Part shown: positions 1-12,100 of the stretch, one piece after another
Position numbering within the stretch: position 1 is the stretch's first letter
How the letters are laid out: every line of letters starts with the position of its first letter
Assembly (NCBI GenBank): GCA_021613335.1
Contig: JAJTWR010000341.1
Span: 2,340,001-2,404,000 of the forward strand
Reading direction: 5' to 3'
DNA from: Whitmania pigra
Taxonomy: Eukaryota > Annelida > Clitellata > Hirudinida > Haemopidae
DNA: 64,000 nt
Notes under the pieces: generated by a model
What the model was told of the DNA's origin: nothing
Seen by the model: the letters and a program-made list of their open reading frames with translations, nothing else
The model's database searches: none
Position numbers and translations under genes: made by a program

Positions 1-1
1 A

Positions 2-148
2 TTGTACATCATCCCCAAAATATCACCGCCTCATACAAAATATCACTGCCGCCAAGTGAGGGCAATGCCAGAGGATTTGTCACGTGATACCATCACCTCG
101 ATGTCAGGCGTCATCGATAAAAGGTCGAAACGAAGTGTCAGGCCGTAA
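2..148 (+). CDS. Possible terminal exon of an unidentified gene entering from the left
   Basis: One plus-strand frame is open from base 2 to a TAA at 146-148. This stretch is richer in GC than the AT-rich sequence after it, and an AATAAA lies at 230-235, about 80 nt past the stop, where a polyadenylation signal would fall. The encoded tail is polar and ends in a basic run (KRSKRSVRP). I do not recognise a family and no splice acceptor can be fixed, so this could also be chance. The opposite strand is also partly open. Confidence 0.3.
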   Translation: MYIIPKISPPHTKYHCRQVRAMPEDLSRDTITSMSGVIDKRSKRSVRP

Positions 149-229
149 ATAGCTGCATCGGGCCCTTTGTTTAAAAGTGAAATATAGACGTTGTTTATAC
201 CTGCTAGGTCACCTTAGTTCACAGTTTCC

Positions 230-235
230 AATAAA
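230..235 (+). terminator. Candidate polyadenylation signal AATAAA
   Basis: This AATAAA lies about 80 nt downstream of the stop codon of the possible terminal exon at 2-148. The motif is common by chance in AT-rich DNA. Confidence 0.3.
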
Positions 236-1235
236 GTTCTTTTCCTAATATAAAATATGAGTCAGAAAGGTGTAAATGGTTAGAAATCACATGAGTAATT
301 TTCAAATCCGGGACCAAGTTTTATTTAAACTACAATCAATCGTCGATAAGCCACTTCTGAAAGAATGTTATTGTTTATCTTTTTAGAAAACTGTTTTAAG
401 AGGTAAGACCACTTGCAACATTCTTCAGCACATCGAAACAAGCAGAACATCGTGAATGCCAACTGAGGCTTCAACTTTTAAAATCTCAATTGGACCTGTC
501 AAGAGTGACTCCATCATCTTTCAATATTGGTTATCGGCAGTGCAGTCGTTTCTTTGCAAGGATGTTTGAATCCCGAAAGATTTACTTCAACGTTGGTTAT
601 GAGGTCACACACGATATTATAGGCCTGCCAGTGATGTCAAGGTGATCATTAATTTATTCGGATATTGTATGCAAATTGTACAAAGCCATTTATGGTTCAT
701 AAGAGTCCGATATATATCAACAATATGAGATAACAGGCATAATTAATAATAGTTTAATAATGAATCGTCACTACTTAGGTTATTCTATGCTCATTGTAAT
801 TTATGTCAATGTATCATTATAATGTTTAGGTGGATGTTTGAAATACAAATGAAACCAACCATAGTATAAAACCTCTCCTTGCTCCTTAGGTCGGCATACA
901 TTTTATCTCCTGCGCACACCTGAAGCAAATGTAAATTGAATAATTTATTATTATTTATAGTCACGTGCCGTCGGTTAATTAATTCCTAACAAATAAACTT
1001 TTGATATACTTTTGAAGAATATTTCATTAAAATAAACACTAAAGGTTCATCAAAGGTCACAGTTGTTAATTAGTACCTCATCATTGGCTGCTTCTTTTAA
1101 CTTTAAGCTCACTTTTTTCTTGTCTTTGGCAACTTTACAATAAGATGCAAAATAATTGAGATTAATTTATTATTTTAAGTGAAATAATTTCAATTTATTT
1201 TTTATTATTATTAATTATATTATTAATATTATCAA
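236..1235. other. AT-rich intergenic stretch, nothing recognised
   Basis: This is AT-rich sequence between the possible left-hand gene and the 3' end of MYCBPAP. I see no convincing exon on either strand and no repeat array. It may hold 3' UTR of MYCBPAP on the minus strand. Confidence 0.4.
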
Positions 1236-4200
1236 TCACTGAAACTGACCTTCATCCTCCATATGCTTGGCCTTACCTGTAAATAAATTGTGTTTTGATA
1301 TTCAACGTTCGAGAAAGTGAAATTCAACAAACCATCTGTTTCCCCATTCGAGGTCTGATCGATCCGATCAATTCGTTCGATGCTTTCGCAGATATCCAAG
1401 TAGCTAAAAAGTACAAACATCGATGGACAGATGGACGGGCGGATGAATTGGAAGAATTGATCGTCAATGAAAAGATACCAACGCAGCTTGATGGTGGATG
1501 TTCTTCGAGAGTGGTGTAAATCCATGAGCTGAAATTGAAAGAAGGATTGAATTGAATCGGACAAGTAAATCCTGCTTCATTTCCTCATCTTCTGGCATGA
1601 GCATGATAAGCTAAAAAAGAAATAATTAATTTAGGATTGGGATTAAAGGAGCTTCTACATTGTAATGATATGAATTTTGTGATATTAAATTGCTCAATAA
1701 ACTCGAACTCTTGGTTAAATAATGAAAAGAACTTTAATGAAATGTTGTAAACAATTGAAAGAAATCAAATCAATGAAAGCATTTTATTTGTAACATCGTA
1801 AGATTTAAATTAGAGAATTTAAAGCCTAATAAATTCGTTAACGAATGACTGAATCGATTGTTGGCTGGTTGGAGAACGACAGATTGATTTGACAAAAAAG
1901 ATTTTATAAAAGAAAATCAACCTTAAATACTTGACACACTCACATCTTTCAATGATTCCACATCCAGATCCCAGTCAGAATTTAAATTCCATAAAGATTG
2001 AAAATACATCTTAACATCTTCTTTATCATTTCTGATCACAGCATCGTCTCCATCATTCTTGTCCAGCTGTGAATTGAGGAATGTCACAACCTCCTTGTGG
2101 ATGTCCCTCAATTCTTGACATTTCTGCCTTTGGTAAACAAACTTCTGGAAAACAGAATAGACAAAGAATCAATAAAAGACCATGGCAATGAAAATAAAAG
2201 ATTATGCCAAGACCAGTACTTAAAAGCTTTGAATAAAATTCATTAATATTTTTTTTTTCAATTTGAGCAATTTTATTAATCATCAAAATGAACAAAACAA
2301 ATCAAACAAAAGGAAATATCGCATAAGGAATACCCTGCAGTTGACGCTGATGAAGACTTCGTCTTCAAATTTCAATGGTGGCGGGGATGGAGGTCTTTCT
2401 GTTTCTTTGACTGAACAAAGAATTGTTTCAACCAAGTCTCCTGCCACTTGAAAGGAAGCTCTTCTCATCAGTTCACCCTGGAATGAAATATATTTATTTA
2501 ACAATTATATGTTTTAAAAATATCATAGTTTTGTTATAATGAATATGATAATGTTTCAGTTTTTGAAATAAATTTTGAAAAAATAATAATTTTTATAAAA
2601 TGTTCAAAAAACATTTATTAGAAATACCAGCCACTGACAATAAGTTGGTTTCTGTTGGCCACGTTGTAGTCAGGCGTGAATGCCAGCCCCTTGAAGGTGG
2701 CGATCATTTTGCCCGCAACAACCGGGTTCGTAAGGAACTCCCACTGCTCGTTGAAAATCCCCCGATCACAGGACTTGAAGCCGCAATTAAAAAAACGACT
2801 CTCGCCAGGCAAAATTACCCCTGTTTGTTGTAAAATAAGTAAAACATTTTTTTAATAATCAGAAAAATATGTTTTAAATAAGCAAGCACTCACATACTTT
2901 TCATTATCAATTGAACAAATTTATTTATTAGTGAAATGATATATTTGCATTTAAATTCAAAGTGTCCTCATAACCTTACCAAACCTTAAAAAAAATCATT
3001 GCAATGAACATTCCCTTTGAAATATAAAATGTCTACCTGGTGTTGGATTGAAGTAAAACTTTGAAGAATTATTGTGTCTGCTTTCCTCAAAACTCTGGCA
3101 GGTTTCAATTTTCTACAATTTTGAGTTAAGAAGAAAAGGCAAACATTTATCTTCACAAAATACGAAATTCAAAAGAGGAATTAATAATCCTTACACTCCA
3201 TCCGTAGAACATGGCCGTGGATCCGTTGTTCGTCACCTGAAACTTTGAATCCATTCTACATCCTACCTCCGACTCGAAAGCCACCCTAATCTCGACGTCT
3301 TTCTGACAAATCGGACTGCACGGTCGTTCCTGCCACGAGACTTTATGGTCTCCGAACACCAACGCTGGGCTGTTTACGAAATTTTCAACAGTTCTTTCAG
3401 TTTTGATCAGGACGTTGGAGATCGGTTGCTGAAAAGCAGCCGAGTCGGTGAAAAGCATTCTTTGGTCGGAGGAGGATTTTGTGCCACCGAAGTTATGAAT
3501 GACTCCCGAAAAGTCCCACTGTCCCATGTGACCGACCGCCTGTTGCGGTTCTGTTTGCAGGTTTTGCCTTTGCAGAGTGTTATAGTTGCATCCATAAATC
3601 ATAAGTTGGTTGGTTTGCTAGAATACAATTTAACAAAGAACTATTATTATTGAACCACGACAATATTATGATCACATGTATTTTGACGCTCACAGGGATG
3701 TGTGGATTGAGCTCATAAAACAGCCCTCCTAACTGGTCAAGTCGCCTCTTCAAGTATTGGGACTTCAACCAAGGTCTGCTGATTGAGCTGAGAAACAGAT
3801 TCTTGTCCAAACCTGTGTTTCGATATCTTACAATGACGCTAAATGTTTTAAATGATATCATTGCTTATGATGCTAATATATAATATTATTATTGAGAACA
3901 ATTTATTATTATTATTATTATTATTATCATTATTATTATTATTATTATTATTAACAAAAAGAACCTTTTTCACAGCATTGGATAAAATCAGGAATGTCAA
4001 CAAATGACATTGGAGCAGTGTAACCTTTCTGTTTGTGTGATGGTCTCGAGCTGCAAGTCGTTGATGCGTTTCAATTAATTAAAATGTTAAATAATAAAAT
4101 TATTTGAATATTGTAATCATAATCATTATTATTTTAAAGAAATCATTTAACTAATTAGTTACTAATAAAGCAAGCAACACTGCTCACTACAGTGCACCAC

Positions 4201-5836
4201 ATTCCTCGTTTCCACTGACCACCGTGGATTCTTGCCAAAATTCACTCCCAGTTCTGACTAATTTAAATAATTCATCATTTAGCTATTTCTATTTTAGCCA
4301 TTCACATAAATAAATATTACTATTGTTGTTTCTAATATCATTTGTTTTATATAATAATAATAATATAATATTACATTATAATTTATTATAATTAATATAT
4401 ATTATTATCATATTATATATAATATATATAAAATAATATAATAATAATAATATTAATAATATTGGTTGTATAATAATAATCATAATATTGGTTGTATAAT
4501 ACTAATCATGGTTGTTGTTGTTATTATTACATGTACTAATTATTGTAAATCATTAAAAAATATCAGCCTCGACAACTTGCCTCCTTTTCCATGTTCAACG
4601 AACGGTGCAACCAAGTCGATGATGGTGCAAGCCTCGTCTGCTTTTCTTCTCAATTCTCCTTGATTCATGGCCAAATGTTCGACAGGTCTCATGAGAAGAC
4701 CTTTTGAAATATATTGTTATACTTTTAACTATTATATATTACATTATATTATATATAACTATTATACATTATACTGTTCCATTTTAGATCTGAGTCACAA
4801 AATAAGATCACTATCATAATCACTCACACGAAAGATAATTCTGCTGGCACATCCTCCTTCTCATGGTTCTTCTCCAATGCTTCAATGGTTTACTTTCCTC
4901 GAGCAACTTGTTACTATTTATTTTATCCAATTCATCCTTGCACCATCCTCCGTTCGCGTCGTTCGCCTCTTCCCCTCTCTTCGGTTCTTCCTGAGTATTT
5001 AAAAGTCGTTTTTAAAAAATTAACTGAAAGTAACATAAAAGATTAAAAAAGTTACACCTTGTCTTTTTCTGCTTCCTTCAAGAAATCCACAACACTTCCA
5101 ACGATGCTGTGTGGGATGACTTTTCCATCTGTTCCGAATTTTCCTGCAGCACGAGAATTCTTAGAATCTGAGTTAAAATTTAAGATAAATTCACTAATTT
5201 ATTAATGTAAATTTTTTTGTTGAATAATAAATAAAGCAAACAACCTTCCTTGAGTGCAGGCTCTTTCAAAGGAGCATCTGGAGGTGCTGGTATTGCTACA
5301 GCAACTTTTGTTCTGGAAAATATATTCCAATGGTCATGTAAAACATTGGTGACTTAAAAATTGATTACAAAAAATAAAACTTGAATTATTAAACAACTGC
5401 ACATATGACATTTGATTAGCTAACTTATTGGATTTTGAGTGTTTGAGTGGTCTTAATTTCTGAACTGCAACAACATTGAAATTTTTTTCTTTCTTGGGGT
5501 ATTTCTCTGGCTTTGGTTCGTGAACCTGTTAGAATTAAAAATCACCTTAATTTTAAAGCCAAATTCAACGTTTTCATCTCGTTTACGTTTTTTAGGTCTC
5601 CTTGTTTGACTTCCAAAACTTCTGTTGACTTGTCAAAAATTGGTTTTATTACATTATTTAAAAAACACTTGTTGGAAAACGTTTCCACAATTTTTAGTGA
5701 CCTGACGCTTTCTTCATCTGGAATGAAGCATACATGTGTTTCATAAATTTACAGAATTAAACAGTTTACTAAACTAAATCAAACCTGTTTTCAAGTTTAG
5801 GTTTGACACTCTTTTTTCAATAACATTTGAATTCAT
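1236..5836 (-). CDS. MYCBPAP: MYCBP-associated protein (MYCBPAP, AMAP-1)
   Basis: The family binds MYCBP/AMY-1 and is linked to sperm and the axonemal central apparatus. Fifteen exons join with perfect phase: 5785-5836 (ATG at 5834-5836), 5587-5717, 5425-5525, 5245-5312, 5058-5143, 4828-4990, 4577-4700, 4191-4253, 3694-3838, 3195-3617, 3037-3112, 2639-2820, 2334-2477, 1944-2144 and 1479-1610. That gives about 697 codons. Family blocks seen in order are an N-terminal KLRPLKH block, a QQNYLS block before LLMRPVEHL, a W/GSEFW block, the VTNNGSTAMFYGW beta-strand, and VILPGES followed by GIFNEQWEFLTNPV, which resembles an ASH/MSP-type immunoglobulin fold. LMPEDEEMKQDLLVRFN aligns with the family's C-terminal part. 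The end is unresolved: a short exon 1368-1403 gives an early stop, or coding may continue to a TGA at 1236-1238. It is shorter than the vertebrate protein. Its start lies about 290 bp from that of GAK on the other strand. Confidence 0.87.
3895..3955. repeat. (ATT)n microsatellite in a MYCBPAP intron
   Basis: About 50 bp of nearly pure ATT repeat lies in the intron upstream of the exon at 3694-3838 (minus-strand gene). A looser AT-rich block follows at 4350-4500 in the intron between 4191-4253 and 4577-4700. Confidence 0.85.
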
Positions 5837-6126
5837 TTGTACAGGTCAAATATATCCGATCAGAAAGCAAGCATTTGAAAGTTGTGAATAAATCCTTTTA
5901 AACAGTTTCTATAGAAACCTATTTTCCTACCTTTACGAGCTGTTCTCAAACTAAAATAAATCGTAATAATGTTTTTTTTATTCAAAAATAATTTATTTTG
6001 TTAATTAAATGTAAATTTATTTTCGATCAGCATTTTGTCAGCATTCAAAAGCGTTTCCGTAGATTAATAACATGACAATCGCCTATGCGTTTGCCGTGTT
6101 CTCCCGAATAATATGATCGCTTGAAA
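5837..6126. promoter_or_regulatory. Divergent promoter region, MYCBPAP / GAK
   Basis: Only about 290 bp separate the MYCBPAP start codon (minus) from the GAK start codon (plus), so both promoters must lie here or inside the first introns. I see no clear TATA box. This is inferred from gene spacing. Confidence 0.5.
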
Positions 6127-9100
6127 ATGGCCGATTTTTTGAAATCCGCTCTAGGCTATTTAGGAAATAATCTACCTGGTCAGCAAGACAATGATTTTGT
6201 GGGTCAAAATGTCGAGATGGGAGATTTTAAGCTGCGAGTGAAAAGAGTCATTGCTGAAGGTTTCTTCACATTTTGTTTTAGTGGTGGCACGTACGTTAAT
6301 TAAGTTACAAGCAACCATCTGCAGATGATAAAGTGCAGATCTTTTGTGAACGGATTCTAATGAGTGCTTTTTTTAAATTTCAGCTGATATTGCTCTTTAA
6401 TGGTTGTTATGTTATGAAGTGCATTAAATTGATAGGAATTTGCCATTGGAGCGTAATTGCACCATAAAATAATTTGATGTTCATATTTTTGCTTTTAACT
6501 TCTTGGAGGGCTTGCATCAATTTCAAAAATGCATTTTTGTGCTACTAAATTCTCAATTTCTTTAATGTGCTTAAATATCATTCGAAGGTGGTTTTGCTTT
6601 TGTCTTTGTTGCACAAGATAGTAAAACAGGAAAGGAATATGCCCTCAAGGTAAATAGTGATTTTCAGTCAAACTGATTCTTAAGGAAAGAAAAATAATAA
6701 TAACAAAGTTTAACTTTTGAAGAGACTGCTGTCCAGTGATGCTGACAAGACGAAGAGCATAATAAATGAAATCACGTCTTTGGTGGGTTGTGCTTATTTT
6801 GTTAAGACTCGCGCAAAGTGGACAAGCTATTAAGATATGTCTAAATTGGTTACAAATTCTACATTAAATTAGTGCATTCACCAATTTGTTTATAAAAGAG
6901 ATAATTTGCTGGCAATGTTTTGCAGTTATTCTGATGGTTATTGTTAGTCGAGTGTTTTCATAACAATTGTGGTTCATTTGCAGCAATAATGTTATACTTT
7001 GGTTTAACAGCAATAGCTGGAATTAATAAAATAACGTAACATGATGTGCATAACAGAAAAGAGTTTCAGGCCATCCGAACATCGTCCAGTTTGTGGCTGC
7101 TGCCAGCATCGGAAAGGAGGAGTCGGGACACGGACGGGCGGAATTTCTCATCCTCACCGAACTTTGTTCAGGTCAGTAAATAACCTTATGTTATGTTATT
7201 AGTTAACTAATTTATGTTGTGTTATTAGTTAACTAATTTATGTTGTGTTATTAGTTAACTAATTTATGTTATGTTATTAGTTAACTAATTTATGTTACGT
7301 TATTAGCTAACTAATTTATGTTGTGTTATTAGTTAACTAATTTATGTTGTAAATAACATTACAAACTTCAGGGGGAGAGCTAGTAGATGTCTTGAAAGGT
7401 CAGAGCTTGAGTCCGGACCTGGTGCTGCAAGTGTTCTACCAGACCTGTTCGGCCGTTCACCATCTACACAGGCAGAAACCTCCGATATCTCACAGGGACT
7501 TGAAGGTATTCATTGCATTGCATTACTTTTGACTTTTAATTAAGATTAATTAACGTTAAGACTGCCATCATCATCATCAGGTGGAAAACCTTCTCCTGAG
7601 CTCTGAGAGGACGGTCAAACTGTGTGACTTTGGCAGCTGCACGACCGTCGTCCACTACCCCGATGTCACGTGGTCGGCCACGAGGCGGAGTCTCGTCGAG
7701 GACGAGGTTCGTGATTGGCCAGAATCGAGGTCACTTCGCAAGAATATTAAAACCCACCAATGGTTTAATTATTCCAGCTTGCCAGGTGCACAACTCCAAT
7801 GTACAGGGCCCCTGAAATGCTCGACCTATATCAGAATTTTCCAATCAACGAACAGGCAGATATCTGGGTCGGTATTTGAATATTTGTCAATTCATTGTGA
7901 TAATCACAGGTTGGGATTTACTGAAACCTCACTAAATGATATTACATTAACATGATAATAATTAATGTATAATGGTAAACTAGTTATCATGATAACTAAG
8001 TACCTTGTATAATAAATCAAGTATTTTTTGATTATTTAAACAGGCCCTGGGCTGCGTGTTGTTCTACCTCTGCTTTGGAGTCCACCCGTTTGAAGATTCC
8101 GCCAAACTGAGGATCATAAACGCCAACTTCACCATTCCTTCCTCCGATGTCAAGTTCTTTCACTTCCACGAGCTTATCAGTTAGTTTGTTTATTGTCAGT
8201 TAGTTTTTAGTATCAGTTAGTTTGTTGCTTCTGCAACTAAGAGAATCAGGCATTGTCATTTTTGTAATTTTGTAAATAATTTTCAAAGACATCTGTTATT
8301 ATTAATGTTTAATGTAATTAATTATTGTTTATTTTGTTGTTCCTCAGGAATGATGCTGCGAGTGCATCCCATGGAGAGGCCGAACATTGTCGATGTCCTG
8401 GAAAAATTGCAGGAAATAGCAACCCGACTGGGCATTAATCCAGAGAGTCCCATAGATTTGCCACTGAGAAGAGGTGATCATAATGACCATCGATATCCTT
8501 ATGTTTGCTTTCAATTGGATGATGATTAAAAAAGTTCATTGACAAAAGTTTACCTAGCGTCTGGTGATTTCAGAACAACTCCCTACGACTCAACAACCAG
8601 ACAACAACAGCAACTCTTCAAGGAATTCCCCTTCTCTCGGTGGCAGTCACGGTCTGTCGACAGTTTCTTCCAACGTGAATGCGGCCGGCGGTGGATTCAA
8701 TTTGTTTGGACAACTCAAAGAAGGAGCCGCCATCCTCGTCAAGAACGTCAAGGAAGCTTCGTCGAAAGTCGTCGAATCCGTGTCGCAGTAAGTTTTGTTA
8801 AACGTCTTGTTTTCATCGTTGATTTTGCTGTTATGCATTGTTATGTATTGCTTGCAGTTGTGTAGTGTTATATTAAGTAGTATTAGGTTAGTGTGTAGTG
8901 GAAATAATTTAAAAGAACTCACCTCAAAGTTAACTGTTTTGCATAATGTCTTAAATATTAATTAGCCTGGCCTTAGAAAATATCATAAACAATCCTCTGT
9001 CAATGAGGGGGTGTGTCTATGTTAATTGCTTGATTAGCATTATCTACAATGGCTAGATTGATAAATGGTTTGAATAGACAGGTTGTTGTTTGGAGTTGTA

Positions 9101-12100
9101 GTTGGGGCTGTTGCAGTTGAATCTGGTTGAATGAAGTTGTTGTTGTTGTTGTTAGTTAGATGTTAGTTTGACTGAGGTTCTGAAGTGATCATGTTTGTTT
9201 CTACTGGAAACTCTTGGAGCAGGTAATTATCCTTAATTGTTTCATTAAATTTATCTGATGACGATTGCTGCTGTTGGCAGTCTTGTTTTTGTTGAGGCTT
9301 GTGATGTCCGATGAATCGAGAATTAATGAGACTGTAGTTATTATAAATTTGTTATAATTATGCATTGCAAAATTATTGTCATCCTCTGCATGTAGTATAA
9401 TTTTGCATTTTAGAATTTTTTGAAAAGTTAGGAAAATTGCAAAAAATGTGATTAAAAAAAGGTTGATTTAATGGAGTCAATTTTGTTTGTCTTGAATGTT
9501 TAATGTTTCTCAATTAATTCTTTAAAATCAGATCAGTCAACAAAGGGGACTTGGACATTAGCTATTTGACAACGAGGCTGATCGTCATGTCTTACCCTGG
9601 AGACGGGGTCGACTTTCCTGGCAAGAACCACATCGACGACGTGCGGATGTACCTCGACAATCGCCATCCGTGCTCCTACGCGGTTTACAACCTTTCGGGC
9701 AGGACTTACAAAGCTGCGAAGTTTGAGAATAGGGTTGGTAGATTTGTGTTTAAAAAATATAAAATAGCAGTTTACATTTCAGATATCGCATTTGAAACTC
9801 ATTACGCTTCTTTAGACGTCATGATTCTCTGATTCCGAAATAATTGAACTTGACCCTCGTATTAAAATAATTTTTATTGCAATTAATTGTTTGTCTCCCA
9901 TTTGACTGTGCATCTTGATCTCTGCAGGTGTCTGACTGTGGGTGGAAGCAAGGCAGGTCTCCACCATTTTTCCTTCTTCTGTCCATCTGTCAAAACATGC
10001 ACAGATGGCAGAAGCAGTTTGCCAAGAATATTTGTGTTATCCATTGCATTGTGAGTTATTAGTTTTATTATTTATTATCAGCATTACCATAAATGAAGCA
10101 TTTTATTTTGATTTGAATATCTTTTGAATAAAAATGTGAGGATTTTTTTTCGATTAAATTCTGAAAATGGATCTTTAAATTTTAAAGGACGGAAAAACTT
10201 CATCGGCCGTTGTTGCCTGCTCATTCCTCTGCTTCTCGAAACTCGTCGACAGCCTGGAAAAGGCCATCCTTCTCTTTTCCAGACGCAGGGGGAATCCTGT
10301 CCTGAGTGCTTCTCAAAAGAGGTGACAAAAGTTCAGTTAAACATCTATGCTGCTTAATTTATTCAGCTAATGATACTATTATTATTTACATTAGTTTATC
10401 TTTAGTAATTAATTTTTTTAATTGATGCTTTAAAAATTGAACGATTGTTGCTGCCCAACATGCATGTCAATGTTATTTGTTCAATTATTAAATAGTTTGT
10501 ATTATAATATGATATGTCAATGTTATTTTATTCAATGATTAAATAATTTGATATGCGAAAGTGTAGCAAGTATGTTAACAACAATTTGAAAGAATGTGGA
10601 ATAATGTAGGAAGCTTTACTCTTCAGATACATAAATTACATCGTGGAACTAGCCAATCAGGCATCACCTTCAGCATCGCCGTCATCGTTGTCGCCATCTC
10701 TTCCGATGCCTCACAACAGGTCGATACTTCTCCATCAGGTTGTCATTCATCCAGTTCCCTGCTTCAACAAGCTCAAGTTGGTTCATTGTAGATGATGATG
10801 ATGAACAAATGAAATGATGTCAATTGCAGATGATGGATAAATGTAATGATGTACATGATGTCATTTCATTTGTCCATCATCTTTATCTAGCTTTGTAAAG
10901 GCAATGAATGATCTTCAGAAACCATAAACTCAACAAACTGGGTCATTGAGAAAACATGACTGATAAGGATTGACGAAACATGACTAAAATTTGAATACGT
11001 TATTAATTTATTTTCTAGGAATGGCTGCAGACCGTATGTGGAAGTGTTTGTAGGTGAGGAGAGGGTTGTTACAACCATGCAAGAATATGAATCCATGAGG
11101 TGACCTTTGACCTATAACTGATGATATCAGCTGTTGTAACAATTTTAGAAAGATACGACAGATGTTGGATACGTTGTCTTGCTACGTCATTAACTTAATT
11201 TTAAATTATCATTAAATTAACTTAATTTTTAGTCCTTATTCCGATGCTTACGTTGAAGCATTACGATTTCATTTCATTTCATTGTGATGAAGAATTATCG
11301 TAATTATGATTTATGAATATTCAGTTTTATCTGCTCAGATCTTACACCGTCGTGGATGGGAAAATCCTGCTTCCTTTGAATGCCATGCTAACAGATGATG
11401 TCGTCGTGTCTGTTTACCATGCGAGGTCAACCATCGGAAGTAAAGTTCAAGGAAAGGTAAGGATTACAAAATGACTTTACAGTTGAATTATTGAAGTTGA
11501 ATTAAGACTTGTGGATGATGTTTTAAAACTTTCTAGATCACATCACTGAAAGTCTTTGACATCCAGTTTTTCTCAGGATTCATCAGTCCTGGAACAAAAG
11601 AGATAAATTTCAAATTGTTAGTTATATTCATTCACATTCGTGGATTGCTTTAATTAATTATTTAATTACCTCCATTGAATTTTCAGGGGTGACCTTGACA
11701 ACATCGACTCTGCTGACAAATACCCCGAGGGATTCAGGGTCAGCCTGGGTGTTTCCGTGTCTGAGACCGAAGACCAACCCTCTGACATACTGAGGTCCCT
11801 GATGGAAGGAAGCATGAAGAAGCATTCATCCCCAAAGCATGTAGTATCTTCTGAAATGGAGCTGCAGAGAATAAACAAGGAATTGAATGCAGGTTTGTAG
11901 TTGATTTATGTTGCACTTGTATAGGATTGAATTTGTACAGGATTTGTGAAGGATTACCAATTGGCAAGATGTAAACACAAGATGTTTAATTTATTAAGAA
12001 TAATTCAGACCTTCTACATTACAATGAAATGTTTTGTTATGTACAATGTTTATGTGATTCAATTCACAGCCCTCCAGTTGAATCCAAGGAACCCAATCGA

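Noticed and set aside
1232..1564. 110-codon minus-strand open frame as the whole MYCBPAP C terminus
   Set aside because: The homologous frame around 1479-1610 is a different one. The long frame may contribute a later exon but does not align as a block.
11946..12069. N-terminal part of the 521-codon open frame ([12 protein letters not shown]...)
   Set aside because: It is intron upstream of the acceptor at 12069/12070; only the part from 12070 to 13266 is GAK exon.
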